Shown here piece by piece: positions 42,600-50,892 of a stretch of DNA of 60,362 nucleotides (positions are counted from its first letter, which is position 1; each line of letters opens with the position of its first letter). A program made the position numbers and the translations under genes. The notes under the pieces are model-generated. The model was not told the DNA's origin, did not search any database, and saw only the letters and a list, made by a program, of their open reading frames with translations. This stretch comes from Paraburkholderia gardini (GTDB lineage Bacteria > Pseudomonadota > Gammaproteobacteria > Burkholderiales > Burkholderiaceae), in contig NZ_CAJQYY010000035.1 in assembly GCF_907164575.1 (NCBI RefSeq), positions 1-60,362 of the forward strand, in the 5' to 3' direction.

Positions 42600-42956
42600 C
42601 TATCGGTCGCTGCGGAAATACAGCCAGATGAGACCGATGGAGGCGACGTAGATCGCGAAGGCCCAGCAGAACAGCATCGTGAACAACTTTGCTGTGCCAT
42701 AGAGAATGGCGGGAAAGACAAGAACGGTATCGCCGACGATGTAACCGATCACGCTTTCGTAGACGAACCGTGAATACGGATAGAGAAGCGTATTCAGTGC
42801 AATGATCACCTGCAGGTGGAGTGGTAGCGAAAGCAACCCTTTGCCGTGTGTCGAGGCCAGGAGCAGAAACCCGGGAAAGAAGAGGCTGAAAAGGAACTGG
42901 CGGACGTAGTATCGCGGCGGCAGGCTGCCGAACGATCTCACAAGAACCGGATGCAT
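42600..42956 (-). CDS. Hypothetical multi-span membrane protein
   Basis: 118 residues with about three hydrophobic segments (QFLFSLFFPGFLLLAS; LQVIIALNTLLYPYS; SVIGYIVGDTVLVFPAILYG; LFTMLFCWAFAIYVASIGLI). It ends in a short basic tail. It lies in the mobilizable-element region upstream of two hypothetical genes on the same strand. Function unknown. Confidence 0.65.
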   Translation of the reverse strand: MHPVLVRSFGSLPPRYYVRQFLFSLFFPGFLLLASTHGKGLLSLPLHLQVIIALNTLLYPYSRFVYESVIGYIVGDTVLVFPAILYGTAKLFTMLFCWAFAIYVASIGLIWLYFRSDR

Positions 42957-43180
42957 GGCGCCTTCCTTGTCTCCGGTTCACTGGCAGCGCGCTTTCGGTT
43001 GTTAGCGGCGCGTCCGGTTTCTGTCGGAGTTCGTGCACGGGTTGCTGCGAAGGTGCATACCGCATGCGCCGGACGTTGCCCGCCAGGGAGATTCCGCCTT
43101 GGGTCACCGGGGCAAGATACTGCCAACTTCAGGAGGGTCGCCATTTATGATTCGGGAACCTTGGGTGACGGCTTGGATTT

Positions 43181-43627
43181 TCAGGTCGCCACCGAAACGC
43201 ACATCAAGGGCTGCCGCTCGCTGCCCGCGTTCCCACCGGGTGGCTGAAGTCGCACGAGGAAATCGAAGTCTCGTTCCACGAGCCTTGCGAACTGTTCCTG
43301 CACGGCATCGAGCTTGAGGAGACACTGCACATGCCAGTTCAACCCGACCATGAGCCAGTCCGACAGACCGTTCCATTCGCTCAGGAGGATGGCGCCCGCG
43401 GTGCCGTTCTCTTCCGCGAATTTCTCGATCCGTCGCTCGATGATGCGGGCGTCATCCCGAAGCATCGTGCCGGAGATACGCAGCGATACGGCATGCGCGG
43501 TCTGGTCATGCGCGAGATACACCGTGGCGATGCCACCGAGGTGTTGCCTGATCCGTTCGATCTGCTCCGCTTCCAGGTCGTCATGCACAGGCAGCGAGCC
43601 CGAGAGAACGTACGTTCCCTTGTCCAT
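43181..43627 (-). CDS. Hypothetical protein, paralogue of the adjacent upstream gene
   Basis: 148 residues from the ATG giving MDKGTYVLSGSLPVHDDLEA, with AAGGA 8 bases upstream. It aligns by eye with the 43658-44083 product over its first ~100 residues: Y-x-L/I-x-G-x-L, TVYLAHDQTAHAVSLRISG against DVYFATDAVTHSFVIRVRG, and GTAGAILLSEWNG against AAAGAIFSRQRYG. There is no signal peptide or membrane helix and no recognised family. The two genes are 30 bases apart, an operon divergent from the XRE regulator. Confidence 0.7.
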   Translation of the reverse strand: MDKGTYVLSGSLPVHDDLEAEQIERIRQHLGGIATVYLAHDQTAHAVSLRISGTMLRDDARIIERRIEKFAEENGTAGAILLSEWNGLSDWLMVGLNWHVQCLLKLDAVQEQFARLVERDFDFLVRLQPPGGNAGSERQPLMCVSVAT

Positions 43628-43657
43628 AGCAGTCATCCTTGTACGCTAGAAGTCGTT

Positions 43658-44083
43658 TCAGTCGTCGGCGACCGGTTCCATTACTGTTTCGGTGCCCGTT
43701 GCGCCGAGATGCCCGAGAATGAAGGCGTGGCGGTCCAGCAGCGCGTTCAGCTGGAGGTGAAGATCGGCGAGTTCGTCGAGCAGTTCGATGTGGGATGCAG
43801 GTCCGAGCGCAACGAACGATGGCTCGCCGTAGCGTTGCCGGCTAAAGATTGCACCGGCCGCAGCCCATTTCTGGGAGAAGCGTGCGAGAGTCTCTTCGAC
43901 CGATCGCTGTTCGTCCGGCGACAGGCCGCCACGCACACGTATCACGAACGAATGGGTCACGGCATCGGTTGCGAAGTAGACATCGGCTGGCCTGGCGAGG
44001 CTCTCTGCGAGTTGCTGCGCGTGAGCATGTCTGAAGCCGGATCGGACCTGCAGGGCACCGCGGATTTCGTAGTTGAATGACAT
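43658..44083 (-). CDS. Hypothetical protein, first of a paralogous pair
   Basis: 141 residues with an ideal AGGAG ribosome binding site. A mixed alpha/beta pattern covers residues 1-95. A coiled, leucine-rich segment (IELLDELADLHLQLNALLDRHAFILGHL) follows. Divergent from the XRE regulator across a 125-base region with two palindromes, so it is probably regulated by it. No family recognised; see the paralogue downstream. Confidence 0.72.
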   Translation of the reverse strand: MSFNYEIRGALQVRSGFRHAHAQQLAESLARPADVYFATDAVTHSFVIRVRGGLSPDEQRSVEETLARFSQKWAAAGAIFSRQRYGEPSFVALGPASHIELLDELADLHLQLNALLDRHAFILGHLGATGTETVMEPVADD

Positions 44084-44138
44084 GGCATCTCTCCTTTCGG
44101 GAAGAAGTAAACCTTCTGCCGAGGCACAAAACAGGTTC

Positions 44139-44159
44139 GTATCGCGCCGGGCGCGATAC
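44139..44159. promoter_or_regulatory. 21-bp palindromic operator between the paralogous pair and XRE gene
   Basis: Arms GTATCGCGCC and GGCGCGATAC around a single central G: a perfect 10-bp inverted repeat, 55 bases upstream of the minus-strand gene. No terminator T tract follows. Likely regulator site. Confidence 0.65.
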
Positions 44160-44199
44160 CATCACAAAAGTAGTCAACCGGATACGCTACCTATTTTAG

Positions 44200-44215
44200 T
44201 ATTCAAAAGTGAATA
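44200..44215. promoter_or_regulatory. Second palindrome overlapping the XRE gene start
   Basis: TATTCA-AAAG-TGAATA, a perfect 6-bp inverted repeat that overlaps the GTG start of the XRE gene. Position suits autorepression. Confidence 0.5.
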
Positions 44216-44595
44216 TATCAACAATAGTTTCACAAACGGATGCTTTTTCAGCTCGCCTGAAGCAGGAGCGGCGTCGGCTGGGCCTGAACCAGGCGGAATT
44301 GGCGAATGCTGGTGGCGTGCAGAAACATGCGCAGCTCAATTACGAAAAAGGCTTGAGGTTCCCGGATGCAAGCTATCTGGCCGGGATCGCGGTGGTCGGT
44401 GTCGATGTCCTGTATCTGCTGACCGGGCGTACGTCTGACCCTGCAACCCTCGCACTCGATGGCGATGAAGAACGGCTGCTTGCCGGGTATCGCGAACTCA
44501 AGCCCCGGGAGAAGAAGGGAGTGCTGGCGCTGGTAGCGGCAATCACTGGTGCGCCCGAGGGTGAGGCGGACGCCGCGGAGACGGAACCCGGGTAA
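44209..44595 (+). CDS. XRE family transcriptional regulator
   Basis: 128 residues from a GTG. The HTH is in FSARLKQERRRLGLNQAELANAGGVQKHAQLNYEKGLRFPDASYLA. The C-terminal part (GVDVLYLLTGRTSDPA...EERLLAGYRELKPREKKGVLAL) is typical of plasmid and phage Cro/CI-like regulators. No Shine-Dalgarno is visible, so it may be leaderless or start elsewhere. A broken copy of the same type lies at 45924-46223. Confidence 0.88.
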   Translation: MNISTIVSQTDAFSARLKQERRRLGLNQAELANAGGVQKHAQLNYEKGLRFPDASYLAGIAVVGVDVLYLLTGRTSDPATLALDGDEERLLAGYRELKPREKKGVLALVAAITGAPEGEADAAETEPG

Positions 44596-44683
44596 GGGCG
44601 ACGCTACTAGCATTGACGGTATCAACAGCGATGGCCCTGCCGATGGGTTGTTGATTTTCGGGCAGTGGAGGCTTAATTTTTTC

Positions 44684-45171
44684 ATCACGAGCGACGCAGG
44701 CGCATCGCCAGCCCATGCGATCCGCATGTGTTGCGACGGATTTCGCCTGCACATGGACCGGGAAACGCGCCGGTGGCGCCTTGCCTCTGCTGTTGTGATC
44801 GGGCCGTTTGTCCTGCTCGTTTTGCTCACACTCGCATTCGGCTACCTCTCCTGGCTCGGCCCATGGTGGATTGCTTCATCGGCATGGTCGCCTGGATCGT
44901 GATCTTCTACGGACTGTCGGGGCAGATGCACGGGGAACGGATGCGCTCGGCGAAGCTGCTTCGGGCGGGGCGCATGAACGCGTGGGCCACCATGCTGGGT
45001 CGGCACACGCTTTCATTCCGACATGTCGTTGAGGTGCACGTGCAGATTGTGCTCAACATGCTGCCGGTCATCCTTGGGCGTCTGCGGACATGCCTGAAAA
45101 TCTGGCTCGGCCTGGTCGATCCATGTTTCACCGTATTTCGTCTCGTTCCATCGGAGGCCGCGCGCGCCTGA
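44684..45171 (+). pseudogene. Frameshifted copy of the 50893-51423 membrane protein gene
   Basis: The first frame reads ASPAHAIRMCCDGFRLHMDR, matching ALPAHVIRMCCEGFRLQMDR of the intact gene. Near 44860 the frame changes and continues DCFIGMVAWIVIFYGLSGQM, then KLLRAGRMNAWATML and VILGRLRTCLKIWLGLVDP. All of these have direct counterparts in the intact copy. The equivalent of its ATG is ATC here. DNA after the stop (GCGTTGCGCGGTTTTCC) also matches the DNA after the intact gene, so the duplication extends beyond the gene. Confidence 0.85.
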
Positions 45172-45362
45172 GCGTTGCGCGGTTTTCCTCGCCTCTTGCT
45201 GCGCTCGCGGCGTGCTTCTCCTGATGTTTGCTCCTGAGTCAGCATCGGCGGCAAAAGCCGCCATCGTCTCCCAGGTGGGTCAGGTTTACTTCGTCGTATC
45301 GACATCGACGTTAAGAGTGTCCAAAGTGATGCCCGTCACATCGAGTAGTGGGGACCACTTTG

Positions 45363-45515
45363 ATGACCGAGATCGACCGTGCTGGGAGCCGCAAGAGGCG
45401 GCCGAATTACGGGCCTGAACTCCGGCGTGACGTTGCGATGGCTGCGTGCGAGCCGGGCATCTCGGTGGCGAAGCTCGCGCAGTCGCACGGTCTGAATCCG
45501 AACATGGTGTTCATC
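45363..45515 (+). pseudogene. IS66-type TnpA (OrfA) fragment
   Basis: Starts MTEIDRAGSRKRRPNYGPEL and runs through ACEPGISVAKLAQSHGLNPN and MVF, the N-terminal helix-turn-helix of IS66-family TnpA. It stops abruptly at MVFI, where relatives continue with WRR; from there the DNA belongs to a relaxase gene. So the IS is truncated at 45515 by a recombination junction. Its left end lies probably between 45300 and 45360. Confidence 0.75.
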
Positions 45516-45934
45516 GCAGCGCGCGTGTGCGCGATCCGGTATTCCACTTCGTGATCTCGTGGCGCGACGGCGAACAGCCAGACAGCAACCGGGCATTCGA
45601 GGCGGGCCGCGCGGCACTCGACGCGCTCGGGATGTCTCCGGAGGGACACCAGCACGTCTTCGCGCTCCACCGCGACACGGGCAACGTGCACCTGCACGTC
45701 GCCGTGAATCGAGTCAGCCCGGAAACGGGACGTGCGGTGTATCAGGGTCTGAGCTACTTGAAGCTGGACCGCTGCATGCGCGAGCTGGAGCTACGCCAGG
45801 GCTGGCAGCATGAGCGTGGGCCGTATGTCGTCGTTGAGCGCGACGGCCAGCCTGTTATTGAGCGTGACCGCTCGTACCGGAAAAAGCGCGAATCGCGTCC
45901 GGCGCGGGCTCGCGACATGGAGGCTGAAGCGTGA
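45516..45934 (+). pseudogene. Relaxase gene fragment (second copy)
   Basis: Begins at RSARVRDPVFHFVISWRDGE, which matches residue ~55 of the intact relaxase (49032-50846). It runs with strong identity through HRDTGNVHLHVAVNRVSPETG (metal-binding motif III) and LKLDRCMRELELRQGWQH to ARDME. The catalytic tyrosine region is missing, and the copy ends where XRE-type sequence starts. It is not functional as a relaxase. Confidence 0.88.
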
Positions 45935-46223
45935 GCGGTCGCGTTTGGGCCTGAATTAGACGCAGTTTGCAGCCTTGGGCGCCGTGAAGCAGCATGCGCA
46001 GTTTCAGTACGAGAAGGGCATGAGGCGACCGAACTCCGATTACCTGAGCGCGATCGCGACGGCGGGTGTGGACGTCTATTTCCTCCTCACCGGAGAAAAG
46101 GCATCCCGTCTTGAGAACGGGGATGAGCAACGGCTCGTCGCGGGGTTTCGGGAGCTCGACGTACGCAAGCGCGAGGCGCTTCTGGCGCTCATTGAGGTGT
46201 TTGCCGAACCGCCGCGAGAATAG
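45924..46223 (+). pseudogene. XRE regulator fragment with an in-frame stop
   Basis: Reads LKRERSRLGLN-stop-TQFAALGAVKQHAQFQYEKG, then SDYLSAIATAGVDVYFLLTGEK and a terminal VFAEPPRE. It is parallel to the XRE protein at 44209. The TAG at 45957-45959 replaces the Gln codon of the HTH. The N-terminus is missing because it is joined to the relaxase fragment. The DNA 46224-46414 after it shows no gene. Confidence 0.8.
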
Positions 46224-46414
46224 ATGCGCGGCCGTGCCGGCCAACCTGCCTGCTGTCGCCCGGCAAGCCATGGGCCGCCAGACTGGGATTGACATCCGGC
46301 CGGGTGCAACTCGCCGCGTCCCTGGCAACGATCAGGCGACCATCACCATGCCGGAGGACGGGCAGGGCGCTGTGAGCCGCTGCATATTCCCGACGCGTGA
46401 ACATCGGCGGCTGG

Positions 46415-47086
46415 CTAGCGACCGCTCCAGGAAGCCACCAGCCCGAAGGTCACGACCGCGTAGACCACGATGGTCCCCATCGCCAGAAATACCGTGCGGC
46501 GCACGCCGCGACGTGTCGACGCGGCAGCCTTTGTGGCTGCGTCGTCCACCTTCGCCACGGCCGCATCGACGGACGCCACGAACCGCTGTCGAGCCTGTTC
46601 CAGCGCTGCGGTGTACTCGGTCGCGCTGCGAGCAAGCAGTCCGTCTTTTCCGGTCAGTTGCCGTGTCACATCCTGCACGATGCCGTTCGTGCCTTGTTCG
46701 ATGAGCTTGCCGATCTGATCGGCCGCGAGTTCGGCCAGCAATGTCCGATACTCGACGGCGGATGCGCGTTCGATGTCCAGCATCGCGTCCCGCAGTCCCT
46801 GGACAGCCCTGGACTGTGCTTCGATGACGGTATAAGCCTGATTGCTGACCACGCGTGCGCTGTTACCGATCCTGCGCAAGGCGAGATCGGCCGCTTTCTC
46901 CATTTCATCGGCCGCATCTTCGACCTGAGCCTTCAGTTCATCCAGTGTTACCTGCGTGATTGCAAACGGCACCCAGGATGGATCATCGAAGGTCAGCCCG
47001 TAGGCCATCGCCATTTCACGAATGCGTTCCCGATCCTCGCTGTCGAGCCGCGAAAGCAGCATGTCGAACGCTTCGCTACCCATCAT
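46415..47086 (-). CDS. TraM-like conjugation/mobilization protein with C-terminal membrane anchor
   Basis: 223 residues. A long helical body (LDELKAQVEDAADEMEKAAD, then coiled-coil-like stretches to about residue 190) is followed by one transmembrane helix (TVFLAMGTIVVYAVVTFGLV). It is third gene of an operon with stop/start overlaps (ATGA at 47083-47086). Position and shape match TraM of the IncP traKLM operon; sequence identity to TraM was not checked. Role in transfer is inferred from context. Confidence 0.65.
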   Translation of the reverse strand: MMGSEAFDMLLSRLDSEDRERIREMAMAYGLTFDDPSWVPFAITQVTLDELKAQVEDAADEMEKAADLALRRIGNSARVVSNQAYTVIEAQSRAVQGLRDAMLDIERASAVEYRTLLAELAADQIGKLIEQGTNGIVQDVTRQLTGKDGLLARSATEYTAALEQARQRFVASVDAAVAKVDDAATKAAASTRRGVRRTVFLAMGTIVVYAVVTFGLVASWSGR

Positions 47087-47841
47087 TGCCTCCTTGTCAG
47101 CCCCAGATACCCGGTCACCTCATCCGGCTCCGCATCGACTGCCTGCATCCAGCGGTGCAGGCGCGAGCGCTGAAGTGTCGTGAGCCGGGTATCCTCGCGT
47201 GCATCCGAAACCGTCAGCAGAAGCTCGTCAATGGCGACAAGCAGCCCTGCCTGGAGCCTGGGGAAGGCGATCTCGACGCCGCCGTAATCTGGCCGCATCG
47301 TGTAGCCCGAGCTGGGCGGACTGTTCGCATGGCCATACCACATGAAGAAATCTTCATGGTCGCCAAACCACTGGTTGAGCGTCACCACGTAATCGGCCTG
47401 TTTCCCGGCCAGTTCGATCATCTCGCGCACCGTGCGGGTACTGGCGCTGAATGGCGACAGCACGTTGACGAACGTGGGCCGGTAACCACTTCGCGTCAGT
47501 TCCGCGAAGAATCCGGTATCACCGTCGAACTGTTTCAGTTGCGTGAGTGGCGCCGCCGGCATGTCGGCGAGGATCACCGGGCGGCCGAGATCGACGGTCG
47601 CGAGCAGCTGGTCGCGCTCCTGTTCCGGACCGGTGAAGTGAATCGGCGCAACGCCGTTCTCAATCTGGCCGGGAACCGGCTCTCCCTTCGCGTAGAACTG
47701 GTACAGGTTGCCGATTTCCCCGTCGCCGTCGATCATCAGCGCATCGCGCTGCTCGCACCGGATACGATCGGCCAGCGCTCTCGCCATGAGACTTTTACCT
47801 GTTCCGCCCTGGTCACCGCAGACCATCACGAATCGCTTCAT
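47083..47841 (-). CDS. TraL-like ParA/MinD-family ATPase
   Basis: 252 residues. N-terminal deviant Walker A in VMVCGDQGGTGKSLMARAL (GGTGKS), a DGDGEIGNLYQF segment and LADMPAAPLTQL as the Walker B-like strand. This is the ParA/MinD fold, and the position between a TraK-like and a TraM-like gene with ATGA overlaps on both sides fits IncP TraL. It probably helps transfer or plasmid handling near oriT; a partition role is the alternative, but no ParB is next to it. Confidence 0.75.
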   Translation of the reverse strand: MKRFVMVCGDQGGTGKSLMARALADRIRCEQRDALMIDGDGEIGNLYQFYAKGEPVPGQIENGVAPIHFTGPEQERDQLLATVDLGRPVILADMPAAPLTQLKQFDGDTGFFAELTRSGYRPTFVNVLSPFSASTRTVREMIELAGKQADYVVTLNQWFGDHEDFFMWYGHANSPPSSGYTMRPDYGGVEIAFPRLQAGLLVAIDELLLTVSDAREDTRLTTLQRSRLHRWMQAVDAEPDEVTGYLGLTRRQ

Positions 47842-48332
47842 CGCTGTCCTCGCTTCGTTGCGCCCTGGGTCAGGGTTGAACCCAGCGGCGCGATTATCCG
47901 GGCGCGTGGTATGTCCGCCTTTACTCCCGTCGTGGCAACGGGTTTATCTGGTGACGGCGTGATGCGTGCTCCCGCTTCGTTCGTTGCCTGCATGCTGTTC
48001 GGGGCAGGCGTGCTACTGGCCGCACTGCGTTTGCGTGGCCGCTTCGCGCGAGGACGCCCGGTATCCGGGTTGGTGTCGATCAGTGCCTGCCGTAACGCCG
48101 TCTGGATCGTGCTGGGCGACACGTCGATGCCGGCCGATTCCTTGAAGAACGTCGCGAGATCGCGGATACGCCAGCCCGATTCCAGCGCTGCGCGCAGTGC
48201 GTCGACGCGTCGGGTGATTCCCCGTGACAGCGTTGATGCCGTGCCGGGCGGCGTACGTTCACGCAACCCTTCCAGTGCTGCGTCTAGCGTTGCCCACTGA
48301 TCGGGCGAAGGCCGTTGCCGTTTCGTAGCCAT
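47838..48332 (-). CDS. TraK-like oriT-binding protein
   Basis: 164 residues, basic. The N-terminal part (PDQWATLDAALEGLRERTPP, ITRRVDALRAALESGWRIRDL, VSPSTIQTALRQAL) looks like a DNA-binding helical domain. A low-complexity basic linker (RPRAKRPRKRSAASST) follows. First gene of the divergent operon next to the presumed oriT, like TraK of IncP plasmids. ATGA overlap with the ATPase gene. Confidence 0.65.
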   Translation of the reverse strand: MATKRQRPSPDQWATLDAALEGLRERTPPGTASTLSRGITRRVDALRAALESGWRIRDLATFFKESAGIDVSPSTIQTALRQALIDTNPDTGRPRAKRPRKRSAASSTPAPNSMQATNEAGARITPSPDKPVATTGVKADIPRARIIAPLGSTLTQGATKRGQR

Positions 48333-48694
48333 CGTGTGGTCCTGTCGAGGTAGCTTCCATTTGGGTATGGCTCATACGGTACACAGGGAACTGACCCGCG
48401 GGTGTAACAGGTCCGGGCGCTTACCGTTACGGATGCGCACAGGTTGATGCGGGGTTGTTCGCCGTTGTCCAGACCTGGAATCTCCGCTTTCAAAATTTCT
48501 GCTTACGCACGCTGGTTTGCGATGCACACTGGCCGTGGTCGGGGTTACGTTGCCGTCTGCCCTGCCGGTGGCCGGGCGATCGCGTGTGCGAACGCACTGC
48601 GCCAGTACAGGTGACGGCTGTAAGGCGTTCGTGCCGATGCGTTTCACGACACCGCGCGCCACGGACGCGTATCAGCTCCAGAGGAGACACCCAC
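48333..48694. other. Presumed origin of transfer (oriT) region
   Basis: 362 bases between the divergent traK-like and traJ-like genes, the location of oriT in IncP-type elements. It holds a 10-bp palindrome ACCCGCGGGT (48394-48403). CGGTAAGCGCCCGG on the minus strand (48413-48426) loosely resembles MOB_Q nick regions; GGTCCTGT on the plus strand near 48342 is one mismatch from the MOB_P core YATCCTGY. The nick site cannot be decided by eye. Confidence 0.6.
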
Positions 48695-49042
48695 ATGGCC
48701 AGCAACACGGAGAAAAGGCAGCACACCATCGTCGTCGGCGTGCGCATGACGGACGAGGAGCACGCCACCATCATGCAGAAGGCCGGCGACTGCGGCCTGA
48801 CGCTCTCGGCGTACTTCCGCGCCTGCGCGCTCGGCCGGAAGACGCGCAGTGTCACCACCAGCCGCGTGCTTGATGCGCTGACGATACTGGGCAACGAGCA
48901 GCGCAGAACCAGTGGGCTGATCAAGCATCTGCGTGGAGAGGATTTCCGCTCGGCCAGTGAGCGTGCCGCGCTGATGGGACAGATTGAAGCCGCCCAGCGT
49001 GCCGTGATTGAGGCGATCCGGCGGGTCGACAATGCTGGCTAA
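48695..49042 (+). CDS. TraJ/MobC-like relaxosome accessory protein
   Basis: 115 residues from the ATG with GAGGAG 8 bases upstream; the longer frame to 48455 is in oriT DNA. A ribbon-helix-helix-like start (VVGVRMTDEEHATIMQKAGD, LTLSAYFRACALG) is typical of TraJ and MobC proteins that bind oriT and recruit the relaxase. Its last 11 bases overlap the relaxase start, which couples translation. Confidence 0.85.
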   Translation: MASNTEKRQHTIVVGVRMTDEEHATIMQKAGDCGLTLSAYFRACALGRKTRSVTTSRVLDALTILGNEQRRTSGLIKHLRGEDFRSASERAALMGQIEAAQRAVIEAIRRVDNAG

Positions 49043-50846
49043 GGTGTTCAAAAAGTGCGGCGACGGACGAAGCAGTTTCCGCTCTCTGATCGACTACGTG
49101 ACGCGGACCGATGACGTGCACGCGCCCGAGACCGAGACATTCACAAATTGCCTGTCGCTGGACACCGCGCATGCGGAGATGCGCGCGGTGGCGACTCGTA
49201 GCGCGCGCGTGCACGACCCGGTATTTCACTTCGTGGTCTCGTGGCGCGACGGCGAGCAGCCCGACCAGGCCCAGGTGTTCGAGGCCGGCCGCGCGGCGCT
49301 CGATGCGCTCGGCATGATCCCTGACGAACACCAGCACGTATTTGCCATTCACCGCGACACGGACAATGTGCATCTTCACGTCATCGTGAACCGCGTGAAC
49401 CTGGAGACGGGGCGCGCGGTGCATCCGGGTCTGAGCTACCTGAAACTGGATCGCTGCATGCGCGAGCTGGAGTTACGCCAGGGCTGGCAGCATGATCCCG
49501 GGCCGTATGCCGTCATCGAACGTGACGGCCAGCCCGTCATCGAGCGCGATCGCGAGCGGAAGGAACGGCAATCGCGGCCGGCGCGGGCGCGCGACATGGA
49601 AGCGTTTCGCGGCATGGAAAGCCTGGCCACGTACGCCAGCGGGGACCCGAAACACGACGTGCTGGCTGCGCTGGTACAGGCTGATGCGACGTGGCAGGAT
49701 GTCCATGAAGCGCTGGCCAGACACGGACTGGAATTGCGCATCAAGGGACAGGGACTGGCGATCTACGCGAAAGACAGGGAGGATCTGACACCCGTGAAGG
49801 CCAGCAGTGTGCATGAACAGCTGGGCAAGGGCAGGCTGGAAAAGTGTCTTGGTCCGTGGGAGGAGCCGATCCGCGTGATCCGGGTATCGGGTGCCGAACG
49901 TCGCTATCTGGAACGGGAGATTGACGAGGCGCGCACAGCCCGCCGTGAGGTGCGTGCCCGGATGCGGGCCGAACTACGCGCACGATATGACGGCGACCAT
50001 GCCAGTCAGCGTCGCGAATACGACGCAGCGCGGCGGCAAATGCAAACCCGGCACCAGAGCGAATATCGCGCATTACTGGAACGGCACCGGCACGTGCGCG
50101 AGCGCATCCGCAGCAGCGGTCTGCCGGCAGTTGAGCGCAAGGCCGCGTATTCGGTGTCGGCCTTCGAGCGGGCGCGGGAACTGGAAGCCCAGCGCGAGCA
50201 GCAGGCAATGGAGCGTGAGGCCTTGAGGCGGCCTCAGACGTACCGCGAATGGGTCGAAATGATGGCGCAGCAGGGGGGCGAGGCAGCTATCGTTCAGCTT
50301 CGGGGCTGGGCTTATACGGAGCGGCGCAGACGCAAGCCGCCCCAGGAGCCGGAGCGCCGCAACCGGATCACCGGCGTGTTCGGGGATGACACGGATCCTC
50401 TGCCGCCGAAGCGCGCACATGTCATGGAGAACTGGACCTGGCGCGTCAATATGGCGACCGGCAACGTCGACTATCTGCGCCAGGGCGAGCGACAGTTTAC
50501 CGACGAGGGCTGGGGTATTGTGTTCGATTCAGATGATGCGCAGTGGGACACCATGCTCACGGGCCTGCTGCTCGCGCGCCAGAAGTTCGGGCCACACATC
50601 GACGTGAGTGGCAGTGAGGATTTCCGCGAGCGGACCGCCGTGCTGGTCGTTGCATACCGCCTCGACATCACGTTCGGTGACGATGCACTGGAGGCAAGAC
50701 GGCAGCAACTGATTCAGATGCGGCAGCAGCGGGAGCGGGCGCGTGAGGCGCAGAAAGCTCGTTCGGCCACGCAGCCGCAGCGAACGGCCAGTCGATCGCC
50801 GGAGCCCAAACCGGGGCTATCGCCTGATGGGCCAGAGCGGTGGTGA
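49032..50846 (+). CDS. MOB_P-type relaxase (TraI/MobA-like)
   Basis: 604 residues from the ATG giving MLAKVFKKCGDGRSSFRSLI. The nicking tyrosine is likely Tyr22 (DYVTR). Motif III HRDTDNVHLHVIVNRV provides the metal-binding histidines. After the relaxase domain (about 1-190) there is a long helical, arginine-rich region, then a C-terminal domain (ENWTWRVNMATGNVDYL...FRERTAVLVVAYRLDITFG) resembling the LPD7-type domain of IncP TraI relatives. It nicks oriT and pilots the strand. It appears intact; a fragment copy lies at 45516-45934. No type IV secretion genes are in the window. Confidence 0.9.
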   Translation: MLAKVFKKCGDGRSSFRSLIDYVTRTDDVHAPETETFTNCLSLDTAHAEMRAVATRSARVHDPVFHFVVSWRDGEQPDQAQVFEAGRAALDALGMIPDEHQHVFAIHRDTDNVHLHVIVNRVNLETGRAVHPGLSYLKLDRCMRELELRQGWQHDPGPYAVIERDGQPVIERDRERKERQSRPARARDMEAFRGMESLATYASGDPKHDVLAALVQADATWQDVHEALARHGLELRIKGQGLAIYAKDREDLTPVKASSVHEQLGKGRLEKCLGPWEEPIRVIRVSGAERRYLEREIDEARTARREVRARMRAELRARYDGDHASQRREYDAARRQMQTRHQSEYRALLERHRHVRERIRSSGLPAVERKAAYSVSAFERARELEAQREQQAMEREALRRPQTYREWVEMMAQQGGEAAIVQLRGWAYTERRRRKPPQEPERRNRITGVFGDDTDPLPPKRAHVMENWTWRVNMATGNVDYLRQGERQFTDEGWGIVFDSDDAQWDTMLTGLLLARQKFGPHIDVSGSEDFRERTAVLVVAYRLDITFGDDALEARRQQLIQMRQQRERAREAQKARSATQPQRTASRSPEPKPGLSPDGPERW

Positions 50847-50892
50847 CGCGTGGTCTTGATTTTTCGCATAAAGAGGCATAGGTTTTTCTACT

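Noticed and set aside
46960..48300. Plus-strand 446-residue frame opposite the traL/traK-like genes
   Set aside because: The opposite strand has an operon with ATGA overlaps and a P-loop; this frame has no motif.
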